Below are positions 1 through 11,900 of a stretch of 64,000 bases of DNA, piece after piece. Where the stretch lies: NCBI GenBank assembly GCA_964036045.1, contig OZ038382.1, positions 39,944,090-40,008,089 of the forward strand, read 5' to 3'. Origin of the DNA: Eutreptiella sp. 'Long Island Sound 2002' (lineage: Eukaryota > Euglenozoa > Euglenophyceae > Eutreptiales > Eutreptiaceae). A program made the position numbers and the translations under genes. Numbering within the stretch: position 1 is the first letter of the stretch; every line of letters starts with the position of its first letter. The notes under the pieces are model-generated. The model did not search any database. It was not told where the DNA came from and saw nothing but the letters and a program-made list of their open reading frames with translations.

Positions 1-92
1 TTGGTCCACTGCCACCACACACCCACACTGCCATTGCAGCCCCCGCCACCCCCGCGGGCCCGCTCGCTTGCCTCGTCTCGTCAAGCCAAGGC
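1..92 (+). repeat. Partial satellite monomer at the left window edge
   Basis: These 92 bp are the 3' end of a monomer, starting in the stretch that begins TTGGTCCACTGCC. The C-rich/CG tract is unusual: the normal alternating CG run is replaced by GCGGGCCCGC (54-63), a 10-bp palindrome that creates SacII and ApaI sites seen nowhere else in the window. The following CTCG stretch has CGCTTGCC in place of CGCTCGCC. The rest matches the consensus, so this is an edge of the window and not an edge of the array. Confidence 0.9.
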
Positions 93-513
93 ATGGCTGG
101 CTTGGCTTGGCATGGTATGGTATGGTATGGCTTGGTGCGAGAGCCAGGTGCTTTCATAATGAAGTGCGGTGATACCTGCCGACACAATATCTCAAAATTG
201 AATTCGGGACTTTCTGTCAAGTTATTGCAGCTCCCCATTCAGGGTTCCGGGAAGGCATTAGGCGACAATTTAGAAGGGGCATGTTCCATATTTTTGCAAA
301 AAAGTTTCATTTTGGTACGCCACATTTATTGGATTTTCAGGTTGCTGCGTGGTGGTTGGGTAGGCTGTACGCGTGCTTTCGTAAAGTGGCACCTTTGGCC
401 CTACCCGTTGAAGTTTTCGCTTTGGTCCACTGCCACCACACACCCACAGTGCCATTGCACCCCCCGCAACCCCCCCGCGCGCGCTCGCTCGCCTCGTCTC
501 GTCAAGCCAAGGC

Positions 514-936
514 ATGGCTGGCTGGGCTTGGCATGGTATGGTATGGTATGGCTTGGTGCGAGAGCCAGGTGCTTTCATAATGAAGTGCGGTGATACCTGC
601 CGACACAATATCTCAAAATTGAATTCGGGACTTTTTGTCAAGTTATTGCAGCTCCCCCTTCAGGGTTCCGGGAAGGCATTAGACGACAATTTAGAAGGGG
701 CATGTTCCATATTTTTGCAAAAGAGTTTCATTTTGGTACGCCACATTTATTGGATTTTCAGGTTGCTGCGTGGTGGTTGGCTAGGCTGTACGCGTGCTTT
801 CGTAAGATGGCACCTTTGGCCCTACCCGTTGAATTTTTCGCTTTGGTCCACTGCCACCACACACCCACACTGCCATTGCACCCCCCGCCACCTCCCCGCA
901 CGCGCGCTCGCTCGCCTCGTCTCGTCAAGCCAAGGC
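514..936 (+). repeat. 423-bp monomer with 2-bp gain in the C/CG tract
   Basis: The C-rich end reads CCACCTCCCCGCACGCGCG in place of the usual CCACCCCCGCGCGCGCG, adding 2 bp. It is the longest monomer in the window. Because 423 is a multiple of three, the reading frame is kept into the next copy, which creates a 307-codon artefactual open frame (514-1437). This copy also carries the CTTTTTGTC and AGACGAC variants that mark the first member of the left-hand higher-order units. Confidence 0.9.
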
Positions 937-3900
937 ATGGCTGGCTTGGCTTGGCATGGTATGGTATGGTATGGCTTGGTGCGAGAGCCAGGTGCTTTCA
1001 TAATGAAGTGCGGTGATACTTGCCGACACAATATCTCGAAATTGAATTCGGGACTTTCTGTCAAGTTATTGCAGCTCCCCCTTCAGGGTTCCGGGAAGGC
1101 ATTAGGCGACAATTTAGAAGGGGCATGTTCCATATTTTTGCAAAAAAGTTTCATTTTGGTACGCCACATTTGTTGGATTTTCAGGTTGCTGCGTGGTGGT
1201 TGGCTAGGCTGTTCGCGTGCTTTCGTAAAGTGGCACCTTTGGCCCTACCCGTTGAAGTTTTCGCTTTGGTCCACTGCCACCACACACCCACACTGCCATT
1301 GCACCCCCCGCCACCCCCGTGCGCGCGCTCGCTCGCCTCGTCTCGTCAAGCCAAGGCATGGCTGGCTTGGCTTGGCATGGTATGGTATGGTATGGCTTGG
1401 TGCGAGAGCCAGGTGCTTTCATAATGAAGTGCGGTGATACTTGCCGACACAATATCTCAAAATTGAAATTGGGACTTTCTGTCAAGTTATTGCAGCTCCC
1501 CCTTCAGGGTTCCGGGAAGGCATTAGGCGACAATTTAGAAGGGGCATGTTCCATATTTTTGCAAAAAAGTTTCATTTTGGTACGCCACATTTATTGGATT
1601 TTCAGGTTGCTGCGTGGCAGTTGGCTAGGCTGTACGCGTGCTTTCGTAAAGTGGCACCTTTGGCCCTACCCGTTGAAGTTTTCGCTTTGGTCCACTGCCA
1701 CCACACACCCACACTGCCATTGCACCCCCTGCCACCCCCGCGCGCGTGCTCGCTCGCCTCGTCTCGTCAAGCCAAGGCATGGCCGGCTTGGCTTGGCATG
1801 GTATGGTATGGTATGGCTTGGTGCGAGAGCCAGGTGCTTTCATAATGAAGTGCGGTGATACTTGCCGACACAATATCTCAAAATTGAAATCGGGACTTTC
1901 TGTCAAGTTATTCCAGCTCCCCCTTCAGGGTTCCGGGAAGGCATTAGGCGACAATTTAGAAGGGGCATGTTCCATATTTTTGCAAAAAAGTTTCATTTTG
2001 GTACGCCACATTTATTGGATTTTCAGGTTGCTGCGTGGTGGTTGGTTAGGCTGTACGCGTGCTTTCGTAAAGTGGCACCTTTGGCCCTACCCGTTGAAGT
2101 TTTCGCTTTGGTTCACTGCCACCACACACCCACAGTGCCATTGCACCCCCCGCCACCCCCCCGCGCGCGCTCGCCCGCCTCGTCTCGTCAAGCCAAGGCA
2201 TGGCTGGCTTGGCTTGGCATGGTATGGTATGGTATGGCTTGGTGCGAGAGCCAGGTGCTTTCATAATGAAGTGCGGTGATACCTGCCGACACAATATCTC
2301 AAAATTGAATTCGGGACTTTTTGTCAAGTTATTGCAGCTCCCCCTTCAGGGTTCCGGGAAGGCATTAGGCGACAATTTAGAAGGGGCATGTTCCATATTT
2401 TTGCAAAAAAGTTTCATTTTGGTACGCCACATTTATTGGATTTTCAGGTTGCTGCGTGGTGGTTGGCTAGGCTGTACGCGTGCTTTCGTAAAGTGGCACC
2501 TTTGGCCCTACCCGTTGAAGTTTTCGTTTTGGTCCACTGCCACCACACACCCACACTGCCATTGCACCCCCCGCCACCCCCGCGCGCGCGCTCGCTCGCC
2601 TCGTCTCGTCAAGCCAAGGCATGGCTGGCTTGGCTTGGCATGGTATGGTATGGTATGGCTTGGTGCGAGAGCCAGGTGCTTTCATAATGAAGTGCGGTGA
2701 TACTTGCCGACACAATATCTCAAAATTGAATTCGGGACTTTCTGTCAAGTTATTGCAGCTCCCCCTTCAGGGTTCCGGGAAGGCATTAGGCGACAATTTA
2801 GAAGGGGCATGTTCCACATTTTTGCAAAAAAGTTTCATTTTGGTACGCCACATTTATTGGATTTTCAGGTTGCTGCGTGGTGGTTGGTTAGGCTGTACGC
2901 GTGCTTTCGTAAAGTGGCACCTTTGGCCCTACCCGTTGAAGTTTTCGCTTTGGTTCACTGCCACCACACACCCACAGTGCCATTGCACCCCCCGCCACCC
3001 CCCCGCGCGCGCTCGCTCGCCTCGTCTCGTCAAGCCAAGGCATGGCTGGCTTGGCTTGGCATGGTATGGTATGGTATGGCTTGGTGCGAGAGCCAGGTGC
3101 TTTCATAATTAAGTGCGGTGATACCTGCCGACACAATATCTCAAAATTGAATTCGGGACTTTTTGTCAAGTTATTGCAGCTCCCCCTTCAGGGTTCCGGG
3201 AAGGCATTAGACGACAATTTAGAAGGGGCATGTTCCATATTTATGCAAAAAAGTTTCATTTTGGTACGCCACATTTATTGGATTTTCAGGTTGCTGCGTG
3301 GTGGTTGGCTAGGCTGTACGCGTGCTTTCGTAAAGTGGCACCTTTGGCCCTACCCGTTGAAGTTTTCGTTTTGGTCCACTGCCACCACACACCCACACTG
3401 CCATTGCACCCCCCGCCACCCCCGCGCGCGCGCTCGCTCGCCTCGTCTCGTCAAGCCAAGGCATGGCCGGCTTGGCTTGGCATGGTATGGTATGGTATGG
3501 CTTGGTGCGAGAGCCAGGTGCTTTCATAATGAAGTGCGGTGATACTTGCCGACACAATATCTCAAAATTGAAATCGGGACTTTCTGTCAAGTTATTCCAG
3601 CTCCCCCTTCAGGGTTCCGGAAAGGCATTAGGCGACAATTTAGAAGGGGCATGTTCCATATTTTTGCAAAAAAGTTTCATTTTGGTACGCCACATTTATT
3701 GGATTTTCAGGTTGCTGCGTGGTGGTTGGCTAGGCTGTACGCGTGCTTTCGTAAAGTGGCACCTTTGGCCCTACCCGTTGAAGTTTTCGTTTTGGTCCAT
3801 TGCCACCACACACCCACACTGCCATTGCACCCCCCGCCACCCCCGCGCGCGCGCTCGCTCGCCTCGTCTCGTCAAGCCAAGGCATGGCTGGCTTGGCTTG

Positions 3901-5567
3901 GCATGGTATGGTATGGTATGGCTTGGTGGGAGAGCCAGGTGCTTTCATAATGAAGTGCGGTGATACTTGCCGACACAATATCTCAAAATTGAATTCGGGA
4001 CTTTCTGTCAAGTTATTGCAGCTCCCCCTTCAGGGTTCCGGGAAGGCATTAGGCGACAATTTAGAAGGGGCATGTTCCATATTTTTGCAAAAAAGTTTCA
4101 TTTTGGTACGCCACATTTATTGGATTTTCAGGTTGCTGCGTGGTGGTTGGTTAGGCTGTACGCGTGCTTTCGTAAAGTGGCACCTTTGGCCCTACCCGTT
4201 GAAGTTTTCGCTTTGGTTCACTGCCACCACACACCCACAGTGCCATTGCACCCCCCGCCACCCCCCCGCGCGCGCTCGCTCGCCTCGTCTCGTCAAGCCA
4301 AGGCATGGCTGGCTTGGCTTGGCATGGTATGGTATGGTATGGCTTGGTGCGAGAGCCAGGTGCTTTCATAATGAAGTGCGGTGATACCTGCCGACAGAAT
4401 ATCTCAAAATTAAATTCGGGACTTTTTGTCAAGTTATTGCAGCTCCCCCTTCAGGGTTCCGGGAAGGCATTAGACGACAATTTAGAAGGGGCATGTTCCA
4501 TATTTTTGCAAAAAAGTTTCATTTTGGTACGCCACATTTATTGGATTTTCAGGTTGCTGCGTGGTGGTTGGCTAGGCTGTACGCGTGTCTTCGTAAGATG
4601 GCACCTTTGGCCCTACCCGTTGAAGTTTTTGCTCTGGTCCACTGCCACCACACACCCACACTGCCATTGCACCCCCCGCCACCCCCGCGCGCGCGCTCGC
4701 TCGCCTCGTCTCGTCAAGCCAAGGCATGGCTGGCTTGGCTTGGCATGGTATGGTATGGTATGGCTTGGTGCGAGAGCCAGGTGCTTTCATAATGAAGTGC
4801 GGTGATAGTTGCCAACACAATATCACAAAATTGAAATCGGGACTTTCTGTCAAGTTATTGCAGCTCCCTCTTCAGGGTTCCGGGAAGGCATTAGGCGACA
4901 ATTTAGAAGGGGCATGTTCCATATTTTTGCAAAAAAGTTTCATTTTGGTACGCCACATTTATTGGATTTTCAGGTTGCTGCGTGGTGGTTGGCTAGGCTG
5001 TACGCGTGCTTTCGTAAAGTGGCACCTTTGGCCCTACCCGTTGAAGTTTTCGCTTTGGTCCACTGCCACCACACACCCACACTGCCATTGCACCCCCCGC
5101 CACCCCCGCGCGCGCGCTCGCTCGCCTCGTCTCGTCAAGCCAAGGCATGGCTGGCTGGGCTTGGCATGGTATGGTATGGTATGGCTTGGTGCGAGAGCCA
5201 GGTGCTTTCATAATGAAGTGCGGTGATACTTGCCGACACAATATCTCACAATTGAATTCGGGACTTTCTGTCAAGTTATTGCAGCTCCCCCTTCAGGGTT
5301 CCGGGAAGGCATTAGGCGACAATTTAGAAGGGGCATGTTCCATATTTTTGCAAAAATGTTTCATTTTGGTACGCCACATTTATTGGATTTTCAGGTTGCT
5401 GCGTGGTGGTTGGTTAGGCTGTACGCGTGCTTTCGTAAAGTGGCACCTTTGGCCCTACCCGTTGAAGTTTTCGCTTTGGTTCACTGCCGCCACACACCCA
5501 CAGTGCCATTGCACCCCCCGCCACCCGCCCGCGCGCGCTCGCTCGCCTTGTCTCGTCAAGCCAAGGC

Positions 5568-7249
5568 ATGGCCGGCTTGGCTTGGCATGGTATGGTATGG
5601 TATGGCTTGGTGCGAGAGCCAGGTGCTTTCATAATGAAGTGCGGTGATACCTGCCGACACAATATCTCAAAATTGAATTCGGGACTTTTTGTCAAGTTAT
5701 TGCCGCTCCCCCTTCAGGGTTCCGGGAAGGCATTAGACGACAATTTAGAAGGGGCATGTTCCATATTTTTGCAAAAAAGCTTCATTTTGGTACGCCACAT
5801 TTATTGGATTTTCAGGTTGCTGCGTGGTGGTTGGCTAGGCTGTACGCGTGCTTTCGTAAGATGGCACCTTTGGCCCTACCCGTTGAAGTTTTTGCACTGG
5901 TCCACTGCCACCACACACCCACACTGCCATTGCACCCCCTGCCACCCCCGCGCGCGCGCTCGCTCGCCTCGTCTCGTCAAGCCAAGGCATGGCTGGCTTG
6001 GCTTGGCATGGTATGGTATGGTATGGCTTGGTGCGAGAGCCAGGTGCTTTCATAATGAAGTGCGGTGATACTTGCCAACACAATATCTCAAAATTGAAAT
6101 CGGGACTTTCTGTCAAGTTATTGCAGCTCCCCCTTCAGGGTTCCGGGAAGGCATTAGGCGACAATTTAGAAGGGGCATGTTCCATATTTTTGCAAAAAAG
6201 TTTCATTTTGGTACGCCACAATTATTGGATTTTCAGGTTGCTGCGTGGTGGTTGGCTAGGCTGTACGCGTGCTTTCGTAAAGTGGCACCTTTGGCCCTAC
6301 CCGTTGAAGTTTTCGCTTTGGTCCACTGCCACCACACACCCACACTGCCATTGCACCCCCCGCCACCCCCGCGCGCGCGCTCGCTCGCCTCGTCTCGTCA
6401 AGCCAAGGCATGGCTGGCTTGGCTTGGCATGGTATGGTATGGTATGGCTTGGTGCGAGAGCCAGGTGCTTTCATAATGAAGTGCGGTGATACTTGCCGAC
6501 CCAATATCTCAAAATTGAAATCGGGACTTTCTGTCAAGTTATTGCAGCTCCCCCTTCAGGGTTCCGGGAAGGCATTAGGCGACAATTTAGAAGGGGCATG
6601 TTCCATATTTTTGCAAAAAAGTTTCATTTTGGTACGCCACATTTATTGGATTTTCAGGTTGCTGCGTGGTGGTTGGCTAGGCTGTACGCGTGCTTTCGTA
6701 AAGTGGCACCTTTGGCCCTACCCGTTGAAGTTTTCGCTTTGGTCCACTGCCACCACACACCCACACTGCCATTGCACCCCCCGCCACCCCCGCGCGCGCG
6801 CTCGCTCGCCTCGTCTCGTCAAGCCAAGGCATGGCTGGCTTGGCTTGGCATGGTATGGTATGGTATGGCTTGGTGCAAGAGCCAGGTGCTTTCATAATGA
6901 AGTGCGGTGATACTTGCCGACACAATATCTCAAAATTGAATTCGGGACTTTCTGTCAAGTTATTGCAGCTCCCCCTTCAGGGTTCCGGGAAGGCATTAGG
7001 CGACAATTTAGAAGGGGCATGTTCCATATTTTTGCAAAAAAGTTTCATTTTGGTACGCCACATTTATTGGATTTTCAGGTTGCTGCGTGGTGGTTGGTTA
7101 GGCTGTACGCGTGCTTTCGTAAAGTGGCACCTTTGGCCCTACCCGTTGAAGTTTTCGCTTTGGTTCACTGCCACCACACACCCACAGTGCCATTGCACCC
7201 CCCGCCACCCCCGCGCGCGCTCGCTCGCCTCGTCTCGTCAAGCCAAGGC
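5568..7249 (+). repeat. 1682-bp four-monomer higher-order unit, copy 1
   Basis: Monomers starting at 5568, 5989, 6410 and 6831 (421+421+421+419). Shared private markers with copy 2 are AAGCTTCAT and TTTGCACTGG in the first, GCCAACACAAT and CACAATTATTGG in the second, GCCGACCCAAT in the third, and GTGCAAGAGCC plus a 2-bp shorter CG tract in the fourth. I see two differences from copy 2, both in the first 150 bp (GGCCGG versus GGCTGG at 5572, and TTGCCGCTC versus TTGCAGCTC near 5703). Confidence 0.9.
6831..7249 (+). repeat. 419-bp monomer (2-bp shorter CG tract), duplicated at 8513-8931
   Basis: The alternating tract is one CG shorter (CCACCCCCGCGCGCGCTCG). The identical deletion in the monomer at 8513-8931 shows that both descend from one event followed by duplication of the four-monomer block. 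The deletion shifts phase by two, which links frames of adjacent copies into 278-codon artefactual open frames at 6914-7750 and 8596-9432. Confidence 0.9.
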
Positions 7250-8931
7250 ATGGCTGGCTTGGCTTGGCATGGTATGGTATGGTATGGCTTGGTGCGAGAG
7301 CCAGGTGCTTTCATAATGAAGTGCGGTGATACCTGCCGACACAATATCTCAAAATTGAATTCGGGACTTTTTGTCAAGTTATTGCAGCTCCCCCTTCAGG
7401 GTTCCGGGAAGGCATTAGACGACAATTTAGAAGGGGCATGTTCCATATTTTTGCAAAAAAGCTTCATTTTGGTACGCCACATTTATTGGATTTTCAGGTT
7501 GCTGCGTGGTGGTTGGCTAGGCTGTACGCGTGCTTTCGTAAGATGGCACCTTTGGCCCTACCCGTTGAAGTTTTTGCACTGGTCCACTGCCACCACACAC
7601 CCACACTGCCATTGCACCCCCTGCCACCCCCGCGCGCGCGCTCGCTCGCCTCGTCTCGTCAAGCCAAGGCATGGCTGGCTTGGCTTGGCATGGTATGGTA
7701 TGGTATGGCTTGGTGCGAGAGCCAGGTGCTTTCATAATGAAGTGCGGTGATACTTGCCAACACAATATCTCAAAATTGAAATCGGGACTTTCTGTCAAGT
7801 TATTGCAGCTCCCCCTTCAGGGTTCCGGGAAGGCATTAGGCGACAATTTAGAAGGGGCATGTTCCATATTTTTGCAAAAAAGTTTCATTTTGGTACGCCA
7901 CAATTATTGGATTTTCAGGTTGCTGCGTGGTGGTTGGCTAGGCTGTACGCGTGCTTTCGTAAAGTGGCACCTTTGGCCCTACCCGTTGAAGTTTTCGCTT
8001 TGGTCCACTGCCACCACACACCCACACTGCCATTGCACCCCCCGCCACCCCCGCGCGCGCGCTCGCTCGCCTCGTCTCGTCAAGCCAAGGCATGGCTGGC
8101 TTGGCTTGGCATGGTATGGTATGGTATGGCTTGGTGCGAGAGCCAGGTGCTTTCATAATGAAGTGCGGTGATACTTGCCGACCCAATATCTCAAAATTGA
8201 AATCGGGACTTTCTGTCAAGTTATTGCAGCTCCCCCTTCAGGGTTCCGGGAAGGCATTAGGCGACAATTTAGAAGGGGCATGTTCCATATTTTTGCAAAA
8301 AAGTTTCATTTTGGTACGCCACATTTATTGGATTTTCAGGTTGCTGCGTGGTGGTTGGCTAGGCTGTACGCGTGCTTTCGTAAAGTGGCACCTTTGGCCC
8401 TACCCGTTGAAGTTTTCGCTTTGGTCCACTGCCACCACACACCCACACTGCCATTGCACCCCCCGCCACCCCCGCGCGCGCGCTCGCTCGCCTCGTCTCG
8501 TCAAGCCAAGGCATGGCTGGCTTGGCTTGGCATGGTATGGTATGGTATGGCTTGGTGCAAGAGCCAGGTGCTTTCATAATGAAGTGCGGTGATACTTGCC
8601 GACACAATATCTCAAAATTGAATTCGGGACTTTCTGTCAAGTTATTGCAGCTCCCCCTTCAGGGTTCCGGGAAGGCATTAGGCGACAATTTAGAAGGGGC
8701 ATGTTCCATATTTTTGCAAAAAAGTTTCATTTTGGTACGCCACATTTATTGGATTTTCAGGTTGCTGCGTGGTGGTTGGTTAGGCTGTACGCGTGCTTTC
8801 GTAAAGTGGCACCTTTGGCCCTACCCGTTGAAGTTTTCGCTTTGGTTCACTGCCACCACACACCCACAGTGCCATTGCACCCCCCGCCACCCCCGCGCGC
8901 GCTCGCTCGCCTCGTCTCGTCAAGCCAAGGC
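7250..8931 (+). repeat. 1682-bp four-monomer higher-order unit, copy 2
   Basis: Direct tandem copy of 5568-7249, identical apart from two substitutions near its start. A third, more diverged start of the same unit follows (8932-9773): the first monomer has TTTGCTCTGG in place of TTTGCACTGG, and the second keeps GCCAACACAAT and CACAATTATTGG but adds CTGCAGGG and TTTCGGGTTG. The third copy then gives way to ordinary monomers at 9774. Confidence 0.9.
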
Positions 8932-11900
8932 ATGGCTGGCTTGGCTTGGCATGGTATGGTATGGTATGGCTTGGTGCGAGAGCCAGGTGCTTTCATAATG
9001 AAGTGCGGTGATACCTGCCGACACAATATCTCAAAATTGAATTCGGGACTTTTTGTCAAGTTATTGCAGCTCCCCCTTCAGGGTTCCGGGAAGGCATTAG
9101 ACGACAATTTAGAAGGGGCATGTTCCATATTTTTGCAAAAAAGTTTCATTTTGGTACGCCACATTTATTGGATTTTCAGGTTGCTGCGTGGTGGTTGGCT
9201 AGGCTGTACGCGTGCTTTCGTAAGATGGCACCTTTGGCCCTACCCGTTGAAGTTTTTGCTCTGGTCCACTGCCACCACACACCCACACTGCCATTGCACC
9301 CCCCGCCACCCCCGCGCGCGCGCTCGCTCGCCTCGTCTCGTCAAGCCAAGGCATGGCTGGCTTGGCTTGGCATGGTATGGTATGGTATGGCTTGGTGCGA
9401 GAGCCAGGTGCTTTCATAATGAAGTGCGGTGATACTTGCCAACACAATATCTCAAAATTGAAATCGGGACTTTCTGTCAAGTTATTGCAGCTCCCCCTGC
9501 AGGGTTCCGGGAAGGCATTAGGCGACAATTTAGAAGGGGCATGTTCCATATTTTTGCAAAAAAGTTTCATTTTGGTACGCCACAATTATTGGATTTTCGG
9601 GTTGCTGCGTGGTGGTTGGCTAGGCTGTGCGCGTGCTTTCGTAAAGTGGCACCTTTGGCCCTACCCGTTGAAGTTTTCGCTTTGGTCCACTGCCACCACA
9701 CACCCACACTGCCATTGCACCCCCCGCCACCCCCGCGCGCGCGCTCGCTCGCCTCGTCTCGTCAAGCCAAGGCATGGCTGGCTTGGCTTGGCATGGTATG
9801 GTATGGTATGGCTTGGTGCGAGAGCCAGGTGCTTTCATAATGAAGTGCGGTGATACTTGCCGACACAATATCTCAAAATTGAAATCGGGACTTTCTGTCA
9901 AGTTATTGCAGCTCCCCCTTCAGGGTTCCGGGAAGGCATTAGGCGACAATTTAGAAGGGGCATGTTCCATATTTTTGCAAAAAAGTTTCATTTTGGTACG
10001 CCACATTTATTGGATTTTCAGGTTGCTGCCTGGTGGTTGGCTAGGCTGTACACGTGCTTTCGTAAAGTGGCACCTTTGGCCCTACCCGTTGAAGTTTTCG
10101 CTTTGGTCCACTGCCACCACACACCCACACTGCCATTGCACCCCCCGCCACCCCCGCGCGCGCGCTCGCTCGCCTCGTCTCGTCAAGCCAAGGCATGGCT
10201 GGCTTCGCTTGGCATGGTATGGTATGGTATGGCTTGGTGCGAGAGCCAGGGGCTTTCATAATGAAGTGCGGTGATACTTGCCGAGACAATATCTCAAAAT
10301 TGAACTCGGGACTTTCTGTCAAGTTATTGCAGCTCCCCCTTCAGGGTTCCGGGAAGGCATTAGGCGACAATTTAGAAGGGGCATGTTCCATATTTTTGCA
10401 AAAAAGTTTCATTTTGGTCCGCCACATTTATTGGATTTTCAGGTTGCTGCGTGGTGGTTGGCTAGGCTGTACGCGTGCTTTCGTAAAGTGGCACCTTTGG
10501 CCCTACCCGTTGAAGTTTTCGCTTTGGTCCACTGCCACCACACACCCACACTGCCATTGCACCCCCCGCCACCCCCGCGCGCGCGCTCGCTCGCCTCGTC
10601 TCGTCAAGCCAAGGCATGGCTGGCTTGGCTTGGCATGGTATGGTATGGTATGGCTTGGTGCGAGAGCCAGGTGCTTTCATAATGAAGTGCGGTGATACCT
10701 GCCGACACAATATCTCAAAATTGAATTCGGGACTTTCTGTCAAGTTATTGCAGCTCCCCCTTCAGGGTTCCGGGAAGGCATTAGGCGACAACTTAGAAGG
10801 GGCATGTTCCATATTTTTGCAAAAAAGTTTCATTTTGGTACGCCACATTTATCGGATTTTCAGGTTGCTGCGTGGTGGTTGGCTAGGCTGTACGCGTGCT
10901 TTCGTAAAGTGGCACCTTTGGCCCTACCCGTTGAAGTTTTCGCTTTGGTCCACTGCCACCACACACCCACACTGCCATTGCACCCCCCGCCACCCCCGCG
11001 CGCGCGCTCGCTCGCCTCGTCTCGTCAAGCGGAGGCATGGCTGGCTTGGCTTGGCATGGTATGGTATGGTATGGCTTGGTGCGAGAGCCAGGTGCTTTCA
11101 GAATGAAGTGCGGTGATACTTGCCGACACAATATCTCAAAATTGAAATCGGGACTTTCTGTCAAGTTATTGCAGCTCCCCCTTCAGGGTTCCGGGAAGGC
11201 ATTAGGCGACAATTTAGAAGGGGCATGTTCCATATTTTTGCAAAAACGTTTCATTTTGGTACGCCACATTTATTGGATTTTCAGGTTGCTGCGTGGTGGT
11301 TGGCTAGGCTGTACGCGTGCTTTCGTAAAGTGGCACCTTTGGCCCTACCCGTTGAAGTTTTCGCTCTGGTCCACTGCCACCACACACCCACACTGCCATT
11401 GCACCCCCCGCCACCCCCGCGCGCGCGCTCGCTCGCCTCGTCTCGTCAAGCCAAGGCATGGCTGGCTTGGCTTGGCATGGTATGGTATGGTATGGCTTGG
11501 TGCGAGAGCCAGGTGCTTTCATAATGAAGTGCGGTGATACCTGCCGACACAATATCTCAGAATTGAATTCGGGACTTTCTGTCAAGTTATTGCAGCTCCC
11601 CCTCCAGGGTTCCGGGAAGGCATTAGGCGACAGTTTAGAAGGGGCATGTTCCATATTTTTGCAAAAAGGTTTCATTTTGGTACGCCACATTTATTGGATT
11701 TTCAGGTTGCTGCGTGGTGGTTGGCTAGGCTGTACGCATTCTTTCGTAAAGTGGCACCTTTGGCCCTACCCGTTGAAGTTTCCGCTTTGGTCCACTGCCA
11801 CCACACACCCACACTGCCATTGCACCCCCCGCCACCCCCGCGCGCGCGCTCGCTCGCCTCGTCTCGTCAAGCCAAGGCATGGCTGGCTTGGCTTGGCATG

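Larger units (their letters stand above)
514..9773 (+). repeat. Variable-length higher-order repeat region (2- to 4-monomer units)
   Basis: Two diagnostic monomer types always occur side by side. The 'd' type has GGTTGGTTAGGC, TTTGGTTCACTG and CCCACAGTGCC and starts at 1779, 2621, 3884, 5147, 6831 and 8513. The 'a' type has GACTTTTTGTC and GATACCTGCC and follows directly at 2200, 3042, 4305, 5568, 7250 and 8932, with an earlier 'a' at 514. The distance between successive 'a' monomers is 4, 2, 3, 3, 4 and 4 units, so the higher-order unit changes size by whole monomers. This is expected from unequal exchange. The region also carries more substitutions per monomer than the right half of the window. 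Confidence 0.85.

Noticed and set aside
93-593. Recurring 166-codon frames beginning MAGLAWHG and ending NEVR, about every 421 bp
   Set aside because: Each runs 1.2 monomers and overlaps its neighbours out of frame. The tryptophan/glycine-rich start is just the TGGNN pentamer tract. Substitutions show no preference for synonymous sites.
270-641. Minus-strand frames of 70-128 codons
   Set aside because: They mirror the same stop-poor repeat on the opposite strand and change with every indel. There is no independent support.
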